NCBI GenBank assembly: GCA_038373865.1 | Contig: JAXGGA010000027.1 | Location: 248,001-312,000 of the forward strand | DNA: 64,000 bases | Reading direction: 5' to 3' | From: Uloborus plumipes | Lineage: Eukaryota; Arthropoda; Arachnida; Araneae; Uloboridae | Shown here: positions 49,067-60,814 of the stretch, piece after piece | Layout of the letters: the number at the start of each line of letters is the position of its first letter | How positions within the stretch are numbered: the stretch's first letter is position 1 | Notes under the pieces: model-generated | The model's database searches: none | Seen by the model: only the letters and a program-made list of their open reading frames with translations | What the model was told of the DNA's origin: nothing | Made by a program: the position numbers and the translations under genes

Positions 49067-50479
49067 CACTGCTCGACATTGAAAATGCAACACCAAGAAG
49101 GAGTGGTCAGAAATTCATGCAAATTTTACCGTAGACGCACGTCACTGAGTTATGCAAATGATATGAAATGCGCAGCTCTCCGACGCACGTGAAGTAAGAT
49201 ATAAGAGAATGAAGTTGAAAAGTGGGCTATGTTCATGTTGGTTTTTCTGCCAGACTAATTATCGGAGAAATTTGGTTTTTGTCTCGAAGGAGACGTGTGA
49301 TAGGAGGAAATGCCACACCGTCCTCAACGAAGACACTTCCAGCATATAGACGACTTTACAAGGGGTATGGTGATCGGACTGAGAAGGGGAGGTTGGTCCA
49401 TACGTCAAATTGCAGCTGATACCCACATGGATGCAAGCACTGTGCATCGGCTGTGTCGGAGATGGTTGGAAAGAGGAAATGTAGCCACATTGAGGGGTGC
49501 AGGTGCAGCCAGAGTGACGTCAGACCGCTTGGATCGACGGATTCACCGACAAGCTGTGGCGGACCCGCAAGTCACTTGTACGTCGATTCTGCAGCACGTG
49601 CAAGGTACCCTGAATGTTCCTGTGTCGACCAGAACCATTTCCCGTCGACTGGTTGCACGTGGCCTGCAATCACGGCGCCCGCTAAGAAGACTGCCATTGA
49701 CCTCACAGCACAGACTCCAACGTTTGGAATGGTGCCGGACCAGAGCGACGTGGATGGCAGAATGGCAAACCGTAGTGTTCTCAGATGAATCCCGCTTCTG
49801 TTTGTCCAGCGATAGTCATCGCATACGTGTGTGGCTTCGACGTGGAGAAAGATCGAATCCGGCAGTAACTGTGGAACGCCCCACAGCGCGACAACGTGGC
49901 ATAATGGTTTGGGGCGCTATTGCATACAATTCCGTATCACCTCTAGTTCGTATTCGGGGCACTATGACAGTCCAACGATATGTAGATAATGTACTGCGGC
50001 CGGTGGCAATCCCCTACCTTCAGGGTCTGCCAAATGCAATTTTTCAACAGCCCGGCCTCACAGTGCTCGAATCAGCCAACATGCTCTACGAGGTGTACAG
50101 ATGCTTTCCTGGCCACCACACTCTCCTGACTTGTCACCAATCGAACATGAGTGGGACGTGATTGGACGCCGTTTTCAGAACCTGTCACTGCCTCGTTCAG
50201 AGGACGAACTGTGGCAAATGGTTGAAAGGGAATGGAGTGCCATCCCTCAGGACACCATCCGCAGGCTTATTGACTCCATGCCTAGACGTGTTTCTTCGTG
50301 CATCGCTGTCCGCGGTGGTCCTACTTCTTACTGAGCCGACGCCGTCCTCGCTCTAAATTTTGCTTATTTATTTTGAAATAAATATCACTTATTGTTCCAT
50401 GCTGTCTCTGTCTTCTTACCAAATTTCATCAATTTCTGACCACTCTTTCTTGGTGTTGTATTTTCAATGTCGAGCAGTG
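49067..50479 (+). mobile_element. Tc1-type transposon, second family
   Basis: Termini are CACTGCTCGACATTGAAAAT on the left and its complement at the right end, flanked by TA (49065-49066 and 50480-50481). Length is 1413 bp, close to the usual Tc1 size. A transposase gene fills most of it and is broken at one point. Confidence 0.94.
49310..50334 (+). pseudogene. Tc1-family transposase with deletion of the second catalytic Asp
   Basis: The first frame (49310-50050) starts MPHRPQRRHFQHIDDFTRG. It carries a helix-turn-helix (IRQIAADTHMDASTVHRL), a spacer, then the first catalytic motif VVFSDESRF near residue 160 and GIMVWGAI. After IFQQ at 50050 the frame is lost. Sequence resumes one frame over as RPHSARISQHAL and SWPPHSPDLSPIEHEWD, with the catalytic Glu, ending GGPTSY at 50334. 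Seven missing bases at 50050/50051 would restore the family's usual DNA (Asp-Asn-Ala) stretch. So the lesion removes the second Asp and shifts the frame. No other stop or shift is seen. The copy can no longer make a working enzyme. Confidence 0.92.
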
Positions 50480-50481
50480 TA

Positions 50482-50992
50482 TATAAAAACTTCAGAGTTA
50501 CCCGAAATTGCACGATCAAAAAGCGCAAATTATTGAGTTTGTAGAAAACTCATTTGAGTCATCGAAGCTGTCTTTATATCTGAACAATATAATTAAAGTC
50601 AAATAGAGGCTGGACATTTAATACGCATAATTCATTGAAGTGTCAGGGTAAATAAATAAAATGAAAAGTTTTAAGCCCCAAATTAATATCCACCCCTTTT
50701 AAGTTTAGGTCAAACTAGCTTAATTTACAGTGAATAATATGAAAATATAATTTTAAAAAATCGTATTTATCTTCAAAGATTTAATATTTTAAAACCTATT
50801 TTTTCGAGATACGTTTCCCGTTTAAAGGAAAAGAAACGGCTAGCTAATTTTTTTATTAAATATCAGAAAGTAATTCGAAAAAACATTACGCGATAAAACT
50901 CGAAATGAATTTTCCTAAAAACGACTTCAAAATTAATTAAGAAATTCATGATACATCATAAAATGCGTCTATTAACACTAACAAATAGGAGG
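50482..50992. other. AT-rich spacer between Tc1 and E3
   Basis: No gene or repeat is recognised. Confidence 0.6.
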
Positions 50993-51349
50993 AATAGAGT
51001 CATTCCACGTCAAATCGCCTAAGGCTATGTGCCGTCATGTCTCGGATTTTGTTCAATATTTTTTCACGGGTGGATACCTATGAGATAAATTCAAATTAAT
51101 TTTTTTAGATTTTTTGAAGAAAAATTTAAGGTTGTAGAATTTTTTGAAATTTTGATTTTTTTTATAATTTTTGCTTTCTTACTTTTGGTATGCATTTTGA
51201 AAAAGCTCCATGATTTCCTCATTTTTCATTCAATTAAGCCAATTTACATATTATTTTAAAGCAAATTATTTTCTCCTTCAATATTAGGGACAAAAATGAG
51301 ATCGTGAAAAATAGAATTTTGCCAATGGTCCTCTGAAGTCGGATTTTGT

Positions 51350-51960
51350 GTTTTTTCAATTGGTATGTTCAGTAGGTCATATCTGCGGAGTACCAACTAA
51401 GAACTGCACAATTTTTTTTAGTTATGACAACATCATATACTTTTTATATAAAAAAAATTAGGAGGGTGTTTTTTGTTGTTTTGGAATGAAAAAAATCAAA
51501 CGTCTTTTTTCAGTTGGTATGATCAATAAGTCATATCTCCGGATTACCAACTATAAGAACTGCACCATATTTTTTTTTCTGCCATGACAACATCATGCCC
51601 TTTTTATGTATAAAAAATTAGGAGGGTGTTTTTTGTTGTTTTGGAATAAAAAAAATCAAATGTGTTTTTTTAGTTTGTATGATCAATAGGTCATATCTCC
51701 GGACTACCAACTAAGAGCTGCACCATATTTTTTTTCTGTCATGACAATATCATACCCTTTTTATGTATGAAAAATGAGGAGGGTGCTTTTTGCTGTTTTG
51801 GAAGAAAAAAATCAAATGTGTTTTTTCAGTTGGTATGATCAATGGGTCATATCTCCGGACTACCAACTAAGAACTGCACCATATTTTTTTTCTATAATGA
51901 AAACATTATGTTCTTTTTATATTCAAGAAATTAGAAGGGTTTTTTTGTTGCCCTGAAATT
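51350..51960 (+). repeat. Four tandem units of 154-160 bp in the left arm of E3
   Basis: Each unit contains GGTATGATCAATAGGTCATA, a CCAACTAAGAACTGCACCAT stretch and GGAGGGTGTTTTTTGTTG. GTATG[AT]TC starts at 51363, 51517, 51677 and 51833. The mirrored array on the right has about two units. Confidence 0.85.
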
Positions 51961-52043
51961 TAAAAAATAAATTTTTCAAAACAATTTCTTTAAAAATCAA
52001 GTTTTCGGTAAGTTTAAAAACTCTGTAAAATTAAAAAAAAAAA

Positions 52044-52494
52044 CTATGCTATCACAAGGAAGACCACGACATGGCAGCTGAATGGCATTTCTTTGCCACG
52101 AGTCATGTTAAGAATGCATGCGATGGAGTAGGCAGGGGGCACAAAAAAACGGCTTGCGATAAGAGCAAGTCTTCAAAGAACTGTCGAAGGACAGATTTTA
52201 AATACGCATGATCTATTTCAATTTGCCTTTCAAAACATTAAAAGGGATACAGATGTTTTTCACTACTGCAGCGGAAGTGGTTGCAAATGAAGATTTTTTA
52301 AAGCAAAGATATGAAAGAGTCTTAGGAATAGTAGGCAGCAGAGAGAATCACTTCTTCAAGCCATTAGACACAAAAATATATTAGTGAAGAAGGTTTCTGT
52401 GTCTGAAAAATCTTTTGTTGCCACTGTCAGAATATCGTACAAGAAGAGATTGTTATTCATGATTGTTTTATGCTTTCATTTAATAACAAATTAA
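52044..52494 (+). pseudogene. Remnant of a transposon-encoded protein in the core of E3
   Basis: The frames, read in order, are as follows. First YHKEDHDMAAEWHFFATS runs into SHVKNACDGVG (52044 to about 52140). Then RLAIRASLQRTVEGQILNTH and DLFQFAFQNIK (from 52150). Then QMFFTTAAEVVANEDFLKQR and YERVLGIVGS (from 52250). Last comes ILVKKVSVSEKSFVATVRIS (from 52378), ending at 52494. Three frame changes separate these pieces, so nothing is expressed as one protein. I recall the block WHFFATSHGK-ACDGVGGTVKR from uncharacterised proteins of arthropods and Hydra that look transposon-derived. The Asp in ACDGVG is a candidate active-site residue. That attribution is from memory and untested. Confidence 0.6.
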
Positions 52495-53490
52495 AAATGT
52501 TACGTAGATTTCAGAATAATGGAAATCAAATATAAAATTCTTCCAACCAACAAGAAGTTTTTTTTTTTGTCAAACCATGAATGAAAGCATATTTAAAGAC
52601 ATTCCAGTTTACTTTATTGTTATTCCTATCAGTTGATGGAGTGGCTAGCAAATAATTACTAAAGAGTAAAATAATTATAGTGACTTTTCTCTACCAAAGC
52701 ATGCAAGCAATATAGAACAATATAAAACTACCATCAAGTATTTCAATGTAATAAATAGGATACATTTTCATCTGCTTGTGACGTGTGATGCTAAGTGAAT
52801 CTCAAATTTAAGTTTCAAAAGTTGATTTTAAAGTAATTTTTTTAAAAAATCATCTTATATTTTTATTTCAAAATAACAAAAAACTTTTTTCTAATTTTTT
52901 TTATTATAAAAAGAGTATGTTTTCACAATCAAAAAAAAAAGCATAGTTCTTATTTGGTAGTCCAGAGATATGACCTATTGATCATCCCAACTGAAAACAC
53001 ACGTTTGATTTTTTTATTCCAAAACAACAAAAAACACCCTCCTAATTTTTTACATAAAAAGTATATGATGTTGTCATAACTGAAAAAAAAATTGTGCAGT
53101 TCTTAGTTGGTACTCCAGAGATAAGACCTACTGAACATACCAATTGAAAAAACACAAAATCTGAATTCAGACGACCATTGGCAAAATTCTATTAGCTTAG
53201 AGAAAATAATTAGCTTTAAAATAATACATAAACTGGCTTAATTGAATGAAAAATGAGGAAATTATGAAGCTTTTTCAAAATGTATACCAAAAATAAGAAA
53301 GCAAACATTCTGAAAAAATCAAAATTTCAAAAAATTCTACAACCCTAAATTTTTATTCAAAAAATCTAAAAAAATTAATTTTAACTTATCTCGTAGGTAT
53401 CTATTCGTAGAAAAATAATGAACAAAATCCATGACATGACGGCACGGCCGATTATTAAAATTAGGTGATTTGACGTGGAATGAGTCAATA

Positions 53491-56400
53491 TCTAAATTAA
53501 AATCACATGTAAAGTAGTGCGTATTTTTATGTTTTGCTTTAAAGCACAATATTTATTTCATTTCCAAATAAGATAAGAATAACAATGCAAAAAAGCTTTG
53601 TCGCGGGTAAATGAAAAAAAAAAAAACGAATTTTGTTTATTTAACATTTAAAGAGTAAAAAATATTGCTCTGACCCAACTTATACTGATTTAGTTGGTTA
53701 AACCAATTCTGTAAAATTCCTCACTGATGCCGTTTTTGAAAGGACATCGAGTCTCTAAAACTTCTAATTGATGCACTTGTAGCAATACAAAATAGTTGTT
53801 AGCAGACCTGTTAGCTATCGATTTTAAACGAATTTAATTTATATAATAGAAGATTTGTTGGTTTAATTAGTCAAATGACATAGAGTTGCTGTTCGTTACA
53901 AGTAGTGAAACTTGCTTGAAAATGCCGCAGTCATAGGTTAAATTGAAGCACCGTTGACCTGTTGACTCAAACTCACCAACTGAAAATTTACTTATGTTGA
54001 AGCTGTTCTATTAATTTGATTTTGTGCCTTTTTTCATGTTTTTATCTTGTTAGTCTCTGTAATTTAACGTTTCTACACTTAAACTCGAGTTATAATGCAA
54101 ATAACGTGGTTTATAACCGTTCACTCATAACTATTTAGTTCTTACATCATTGCTGTATTTCACCAAGACTTGATTTATGTACGATATGAAACTCTTCAAA
54201 AATATTATCAATTATGTATATTGAGAAATAAAACATTGATGCATGTGTGTGTGTTTTTATTTTAGCACAGTTTGATTAAAACAAAATAGAAATAGGACAC
54301 TTAAATCGTAGCACGTTAAAATATCATTGCAAATGAGCAAAACGAAATCTACTACGGCCATAATTATTCGTTCAAGTCAAATCGACTTAATATATACTAA
54401 ATTGTGCTAGTCAAATCAAGCATGACATACGTTAATATCAATTAATTCAAATTGAGATAACGCACTTTGGAATATACCAATCTAGTTATTAGAATAGTGC
54501 GTCAATATCGAATGGTACCGAAGCAGAAAACTTGTATTCAGTAGCAAATGGATAAATGTTGAAGCCTATAAAATATTTAACTAAAAAAAGTAATAATGAA
54601 TTTGGCTAATAATCTTTTCAATAAAAAATAAAAAATTCGAGAATTATACATTTAAAATAAGATTTCTGCACTAAAATTTCAGCTCATATCAGAGTACTGA
54701 AGTCAGACGCGAAATGCGCCTAACCTCTATCGAATTTTTAGATAATTAAAACTTTTCTTTCTTTAGCTATCACACACAAAAAAGAAAGGGAAATTTAAAG
54801 AAACTTCCAGCGTATATTTTTACTCCAGCTATACTCAATGCTGACTAAAACGAAAGAGAGCAGAAGTTTCAACATAAATATTTAAGTTGTTTTGGGTATC
54901 GTACATATTTTATGCACAGAGATATTAAGGAAGTAGGCAAAGATTCCGATCTCGTAGCAAATTCCCATGCTTTGCATGATTTTTTTTTTTTTTTTTGTCT
55001 TTCAAAAGTAGTTTTTTTTTTTTTTGGAAAGAAAATGTTGCATTTATGTTTTACTTGAAAATGGGATGAAACTTAGCTAATTATATTTTCGTTTGTTTCA
55101 ATGTTTCTATTTTACGTAAGACGGAATAAATGTTTTTAAAGAGAATTTTGAAGGTAATTACAAAAGGAAGGAAGGTAACTAAAATACACGAAAAACATCA
55201 TACATTTAAAAAAAAATGATGACGTTAGCCATTTTTTGCATCGATTAAAGTTATGACATTCAGTGCAAAAAAGTTCAAAATTCATGTCTTAGAAACATAT
55301 GATTATTATATATCAGACAATATTTGTAATTATTTAATGAGATAAAATTTATATTATAATTAAAATGTTGTCTGAACGGTTTTGGAAGATGTAAACTAAC
55401 TCGGTATTACTTAAAATATTATTTAATTAATTTTTAAGCACAACTCTCTTTCAAAGCATGGATATTCCATAAATATATTTAAAATAAAAAGTGTTGAAAG
55501 CATTTAATTAAACTGCGGCAAAAAAAAATCGCTTCAAAATGCTTCTAATATTCGCGCTGATTCTTACGTAAAATGACCCCCCCCCCTCCTAATCCAAATG
55601 CAAACACTATTTTCCCCAATCCCGTCCTACTTTCCGGCGCCGCCCCCCCCCCCCCCCATTTTTTCGGTTTTAGTTTCATAGCTATTATTTTTATTTGAGG
55701 GGAAAGGGTGCAAAGGGGTGCAAAGTCCAAAAGCATGAAGATTTGAAGCACGTTTCGAGACTCATGGGGATATTTTGCCTCAAAATATTTAGCCCATTAA
55801 AACAGTTTTTTTTTCCCGAGGGGTTTGTTTTGAAATTGTTTCACCTATTTTGCAGTGTAAAGTTAAGAGTATCGGACCCATTACTAAGAACCCATGGTCA
55901 AAAACATTTTCACGTTGTAGCAAAATTTTAAAGTATTAAAATCATAGCATGTTAGAAGAACCATAGCAGAAAAACCTTCCCGCATTATTTATATTTATTC
56001 AAGTACATGCATATATATAACTAAGATTTTAAATAAAATTAAGTATGCTTATAATATAAGCATTAATGTATATTTATATTTCTGGGGAGGCAGCGTCCGC
56101 ATTGTTTATCATGATATCGATAAATGATAAACAATGGGGCGGTGATGAATGAATTCCCCCCCCCCCGGCTTATTCTATTGCTTGTCTCTCCTAACCTTCT
56201 ACCAGTTTACTTTTTTCAGAAATTTTATTTCAAAATTGTAACACCTCCCCTCCCCCCAACTACGTTTATTTGAACTTTTAAAATTCCTCGATACGTTATT
56301 ATCGCTCATTACCTGATGGATAACTTCAGATGATTATCTGATTTGAAATGTAACTTGATAAATATTGCGCTTTATTTTCTTTGCGGTTTTCTCTGAGGTA

Positions 56401-58324
56401 GAGTGAAAAGTCGTGTGAAAAGAAAAAAAGAAAACTAATTTATGAATGCATTTTTTAAGAAACACAAACTACTTTGATCTCTAAAACTGCCTAGTTTTTA
56501 GTAAGGAAAGTGTTTGCTTAAATATTAGATTTCACAAAACAAATGAAGTCAGCGAAAACTAAAAGAAAACAAATCAGGAGATTCATGTGTGGTGAATTTT
56601 AGTATCACATAATAATTTTTTTCTTTACAGGAAAATCTATCTAAAATAGTTATTTTGAAAGTGTAAAGGTATATAAGCTTCCTATCCTAAGTCTTTACAA
56701 ACTGTATTAAAATTATTTTCAATAAATTGTTAATGTATATAGATTTTTTAAATATATATATATATATCTTTATTGCGAAAAACTAAAAAAAAATTTCCAT
56801 TAAAACATCGAATCAAGAAATATTTTCGAAACATGTAATCACTCATGTTCAACACTTCATTGTATTTTCAGACATTATCCATACGTTTCATAAACAAAGA
56901 CATGTTTCTGTAGATTTACGAATCTTTTCACCACAATATTAGCTCATTGTAATAGATAAGTTGACTTTTTTTTTCTTAATTCTCCCCAGCAAATTTTTGA
57001 CTCTCAGCATTGATTTTGATGTAAAAGCAAACAATGATGTAAAGCTACCAAACAGTTTAATAAACAGGTTTTTAATGACTCATATGTATAGCTCCAGATA
57101 TAAATATATTCTACGCTATGTTTATAGCTGAAGTATATATAACAACTATCTACGAATCTATGTAAATCATGAACCATGGCAATCAAAGCAATTTACAATT
57201 GCTTAACGTAAATCTGAGCCAAAATTTAAAATAAACATGAAGGAAAATCGCAAAGAACCTGTTTTAAAGCTCAAGCTGTCTCTTGATATCTTTAATATGA
57301 AAAAATTGTAATCAAACAATTTCACGAAAATAAATTTCATATCCTTGTTATTGCTTAATTCACAGACTTAAAATTTTAATCTAACAATTATATAAAACAA
57401 ATTCTGTATCCCATTTATGTAAAACGCAAATTTTGCTGTAAGGTATAATGGTTCAAAACGTCAATAATAATTATTCGTTCAATTTGTTTTAAGGAATTTT
57501 TTAAGACAGAAGAGATTGACCATTGCTCCCCTTATAAGTCACACAGTTCGCATTAATGTAAAGTGCTTAAGTATTTGAAAAAGAAATTATACGAACTAGA
57601 TGAATTAAAAATTGTTATAATTGAAATATGTGTACTTTTATCCCTCTTTCTACCTCTACTGATTTCAAAATTAGTCATGGAAATTTTAAAACATCAATAT
57701 GTTAAACATAGCACCAATCCTTTTTCTTTTGGAGCACAAAATAGTCACTTTTGAATATTTATTGGTATCACACTTTGAAGTCAATTGGTGGCTAAAAAAA
57801 TATCGCAACAGGTAAAGAACCATTACCTCCTAATTTCTTTTCCTAAAATGCATTTAGATTGAAATTCCTCGGAAAAGTATGCACTGAAAAATTCCACCGT
57901 TAAATGATATTTTTCACACATGTTAGTATATGTAGAAGAACAATGTTTTTATTTGACTCCTATAAAATGTTCTTCACTTTTCAGCAAAATATTTTTTTTT
58001 CTATTTTACATTTAATTTTTGCTTCAAAGAGGAACAAAACATTCGTTCCTGAAAAATTTTTCACTGCAATTTACTTCTCCAAAGTTCTCACATACATGCT
58101 CAGGATTAAGACATTAGACCACGACACATCCAAGACTTTCCTCAAAACAGAGAAAGAGGGAAATTTAAACCACGCGCTTTTCCCCGACGAAAAGTTTTAA
58201 TCCCGCTTTTCATCCTGATTATTAACATCCTAAAACCACTCCCCAAAACACAAAACGAGGCAAAACACTTTACCCTTCAATTAAAAAAAAAAGAAACTGA
58301 ATTATAGAATCGGGATGTACTTAC
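53491..58324. other. AT-rich non-coding DNA with C-tracts
   Basis: No gene is recognised. Poly(C) runs at about 55577-55586, 55643-55657 and 56157-56166, poly(T) near 54980 and 55013, and a short (TA)n at 56752-56766. If the exon at 58325 is real, this is the start of its first intron. Confidence 0.5.
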
Positions 58325-58580
58325 CCCCGTGCTGGAACCGAAGATAGCCACCTGTTAGACGCGACTGCAAGCAATCGCAAAAAAGCCGCCGACTCTTGCC
58401 GCTCGAGCCATGGACGTTGGTGCCGGACTGCCGAAAGCCGCGCATGACAACCACCTGATAGGCTGGAAGGGTTCATTCAGGTAGGAGAGCCAACAGAGAG
58501 AAAACGAAGGGGCTTTCGATTCATAAGCTCCCGCGCTTCGTTAAACAAAGCCACTGGGAGGCTCAATTCCCACTGGATTG
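58325..58580 (-). other. Candidate first exon (5' UTR or start) of a minus-strand gene
   Basis: A GC-rich, CpG-containing block stands out from DNA that is otherwise about two-thirds AT. Read on the minus strand it ends …CCAGCACGGGG and is followed directly by GTAAGT (58324-58319), a perfect 5' splice site. From an ATG near 58476 one frame stays open to the donor (MNPSSLSGGCHARLSAV…), and another frame opens from an ATG near 58448 (MRGFRQSG…). Two overlapping open frames plus a short upstream frame suggest a 5' UTR exon rather than clear coding. No TATA box is evident upstream (higher coordinates); the transcription start is probably near 58560-58600. The product cannot be named. Confidence 0.45.
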
Positions 58581-58581
58581 A

Positions 58582-59490
58582 AGTCACGCTACTAATTATC
58601 TGGTGTTAACTCATTTTGTGAAAGCAAATTAGATTTTTTAATACGCTTTTATTAGTTTCACATGTGGGTTTGTTTGTCAGTATGTATGTAACTCTGAATA
58701 AAAGATAAAATTCACTTTCTTTACAAATGTAAAAGTAATATATTTAATACTATTATTAATACTGAAGGCTGAACTGTATTGCATGCTAATGTATTGTAAG
58801 TGTTTCAGTTGTTAGTATGTAACTCGGAAGAAAAGATAAAATTCACGTTCTTTGCAAATATAAAAGTATACTATTATTAACACTAAAGGCTAAACTATGC
58901 TTCATTTTGATGTATTATAAGTGAATGTTAGCTTAATTAACTGTAAAAGCGTATATTTTAGTTTTTTAAACTATAATTTAATTATTTTTTGTAAGAATCA
59001 TGCTCATAGCAGAAGAAGGGGAAAATTAGAATTTGTTATTGTTTTGTCTGTTTTATTGTACTTTGATGATGTGATGTTATAAACTGTGTTTTCCTTGATT
59101 TTTTAGAGTGGTAAAGTTAAATAGTGCAATCACACAAACATTAATTCAGCCTGAATGTTGAAATTCATTTTTCACTCAAACTGAGCAAGTAGAAAAGAAG
59201 CTAGACAATGTTTGGTTGGATGCTTTACTAGTTATCTGACATTAACTCATTCAGTGAGAGCAAATTAGTTTTTTTTTTTTTTTTTTTTGTAAGAATAATT
59301 TTCACAGCAGAAGCTAGGCAAAATTAGAATTTCATTGTGTGTGTGTTTTTCTTTTGTTGTGTTTTGGTGGTGTTTCTGTGATGTTGTTAAGAGCTTATTC
59401 GTTGATTTCTCAGGTTAATAAAGTTAAAGAGTGCAATCATTAACTCAGCCTGAACATAAAAATTCATTTTTCACGCAAACTGTGGTGAAA
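58582..59490. repeat. Tandem duplications next to the candidate first exon
   Basis: A stretch beginning ACTAATTATCTGG (58588) recurs as ACTAGTTATCTG about 640 bp later. The following sequence (GTAAGAATCATGCTCATAGC near 58992; GTAAGAATAATTTTCACAGC near 59290) is also repeated down to ATTCATTTTTCAC. Inside the first copy a unit of about 128 bp (AAAAGATAAAATTCAC, 58699 and 58832) is itself doubled. The second large copy lacks about 350 bp that include this doublet. Confidence 0.7.
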
Positions 59491-60814
59491 ACGCAAAAAT
59501 TTAATTTGGCAATTTTTTTCTGAACTTACGGCAAAAACACTTTATCAAGCACCGAAGCACCGATGCCAAAAACACTGCAAGAACTTCAGAAACGCATTTG
59601 TCATGCATTGAAACCATTCATACAGTGATGCGACAAAAGTTTACAGCTTTAAAAACAATTTACAGACTGATACAACAAAATGTATGGAGCAAACTGGATT
59701 GTACTGATCTGGTTTTTCTTTTGTGCTAACTCTGTACATTAGTGTGGTGCAAATCAAAAAATCGAATCGCCATAGTACGGAAGAACTGCGATTAGTGGCT
59801 ACTTGGAAAAAAAAAAAAGAAAGACATTTATTGAAATCGGATAACATTTTCCAATCACGCAACGAACCTGATTTTTTTTTTAAAAATGGAGAATTTCATC
59901 ATCTTTTTTTTCCTTTTATAATACTATAGAAAGAAAAAGTTCGGGGGTTGGTGGAGACTTAAAAAACAAAAAAATATATACATAAAGTATTGAAATAGAA
60001 TGATTCCAATCAACGAGCTTGAAAATCTGAGAAAAAGCAGAATTTCATCTTTTTTTTCCCCTAGAAAAAATGATCCAATGTTTTTTTTTTTTTTTAACCT
60101 GTAAAACAAAAAAAAAGTTACAACGGAAACTAGTGTGTAAGAAAACTAATTAAATTTTATGCTTAGATTGTCTTTAAATTTCCCAAATCCATTAATATTA
60201 ACGAAAAGTACTTTTTAAAAACATTTTTCGCAAATTTAAAACCCATGTTTGTTAATTATTAGGGATCCACCGTGCATTAATAAGGCTATAATTCTGGAGA
60301 AAATTTGTTTAAGAAACAATGGATTATTCACTGGTGTGACAATAGTTATGGTACAGTAATATTATTATTATTTATTTATGTATTTATTTACTTATTTATT
60401 TATTTATTATTATTATTTTTTTTGAAAAGGTGCCATCCATGTGGTTTTTCTTTAAAGTATAGTTCAAACCAACAACATTAACTTTGATAGTTAAAATTTA
60501 ACTTAATGAAATCTTAAAACAAAAACAAAAAAAAATTGGACTTTAAAAAAAGACTGACCGTTTAAAATTGACACAAGTAAACTATTTGATACCTGTGCCA
60601 GTAAATCGGCAATGAATGTGTATTGGTGTATTGTACTTACGAGTACCAAATTTAAATGAGTAGCATTTGTGAAAAAAGTTAAAAGATTCGTCTTTCAGTA
60701 AATATCTACCTTCTGGGAAACTTCAGAATAAAGCAAAAACAAACAAAAAAATTAAAAGTTAGACTTCAAAAAAAGCTAAGAATTCACAATCAGTAGTTTC
60801 TATTCTCATTTCAG
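59491..60814. other. AT-rich non-coding DNA
   Basis: No gene is recognised. There is a (TTTA/TTA)n run at about 60362-60420, and several T and A runs. A Tc1-end-like TACAGTGATGCGACAAAAGT at 59620-59639 has no partner end. Confidence 0.5.

Larger units (their letters stand above)
50997..53486. mobile_element. Giant fold-back element E3 with decayed coding core (2.5 kb)
   Basis: The left end GAGTCATTCCACGTCAAATC is mirrored at the right end with one terminal mismatch. Direct repeats AATA lie outside (50993-50996 and 53487-53490). The outer arms pair. Inside the left arm a unit of about 157 bp is repeated four times (about 51350-51960), whereas the right arm keeps about two copies (about 52900-53160). 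The centre, about 52040-52500, is unpaired and holds broken coding sequence. Terminal sequence and duplication length tie it to E1 and E2. Confidence 0.88.

Noticed and set aside
49453..49788. 111-codon frame overlapping the second transposase
   Set aside because: Out-of-frame shadow of the transposase coding sequence; composition is GC-driven only.
59620..59660. Tc1-like terminus TACAGTGATGCGACAAAAGT
   Set aside because: Only one end found, with no partner and no transposase remnant. Not enough to call an element.
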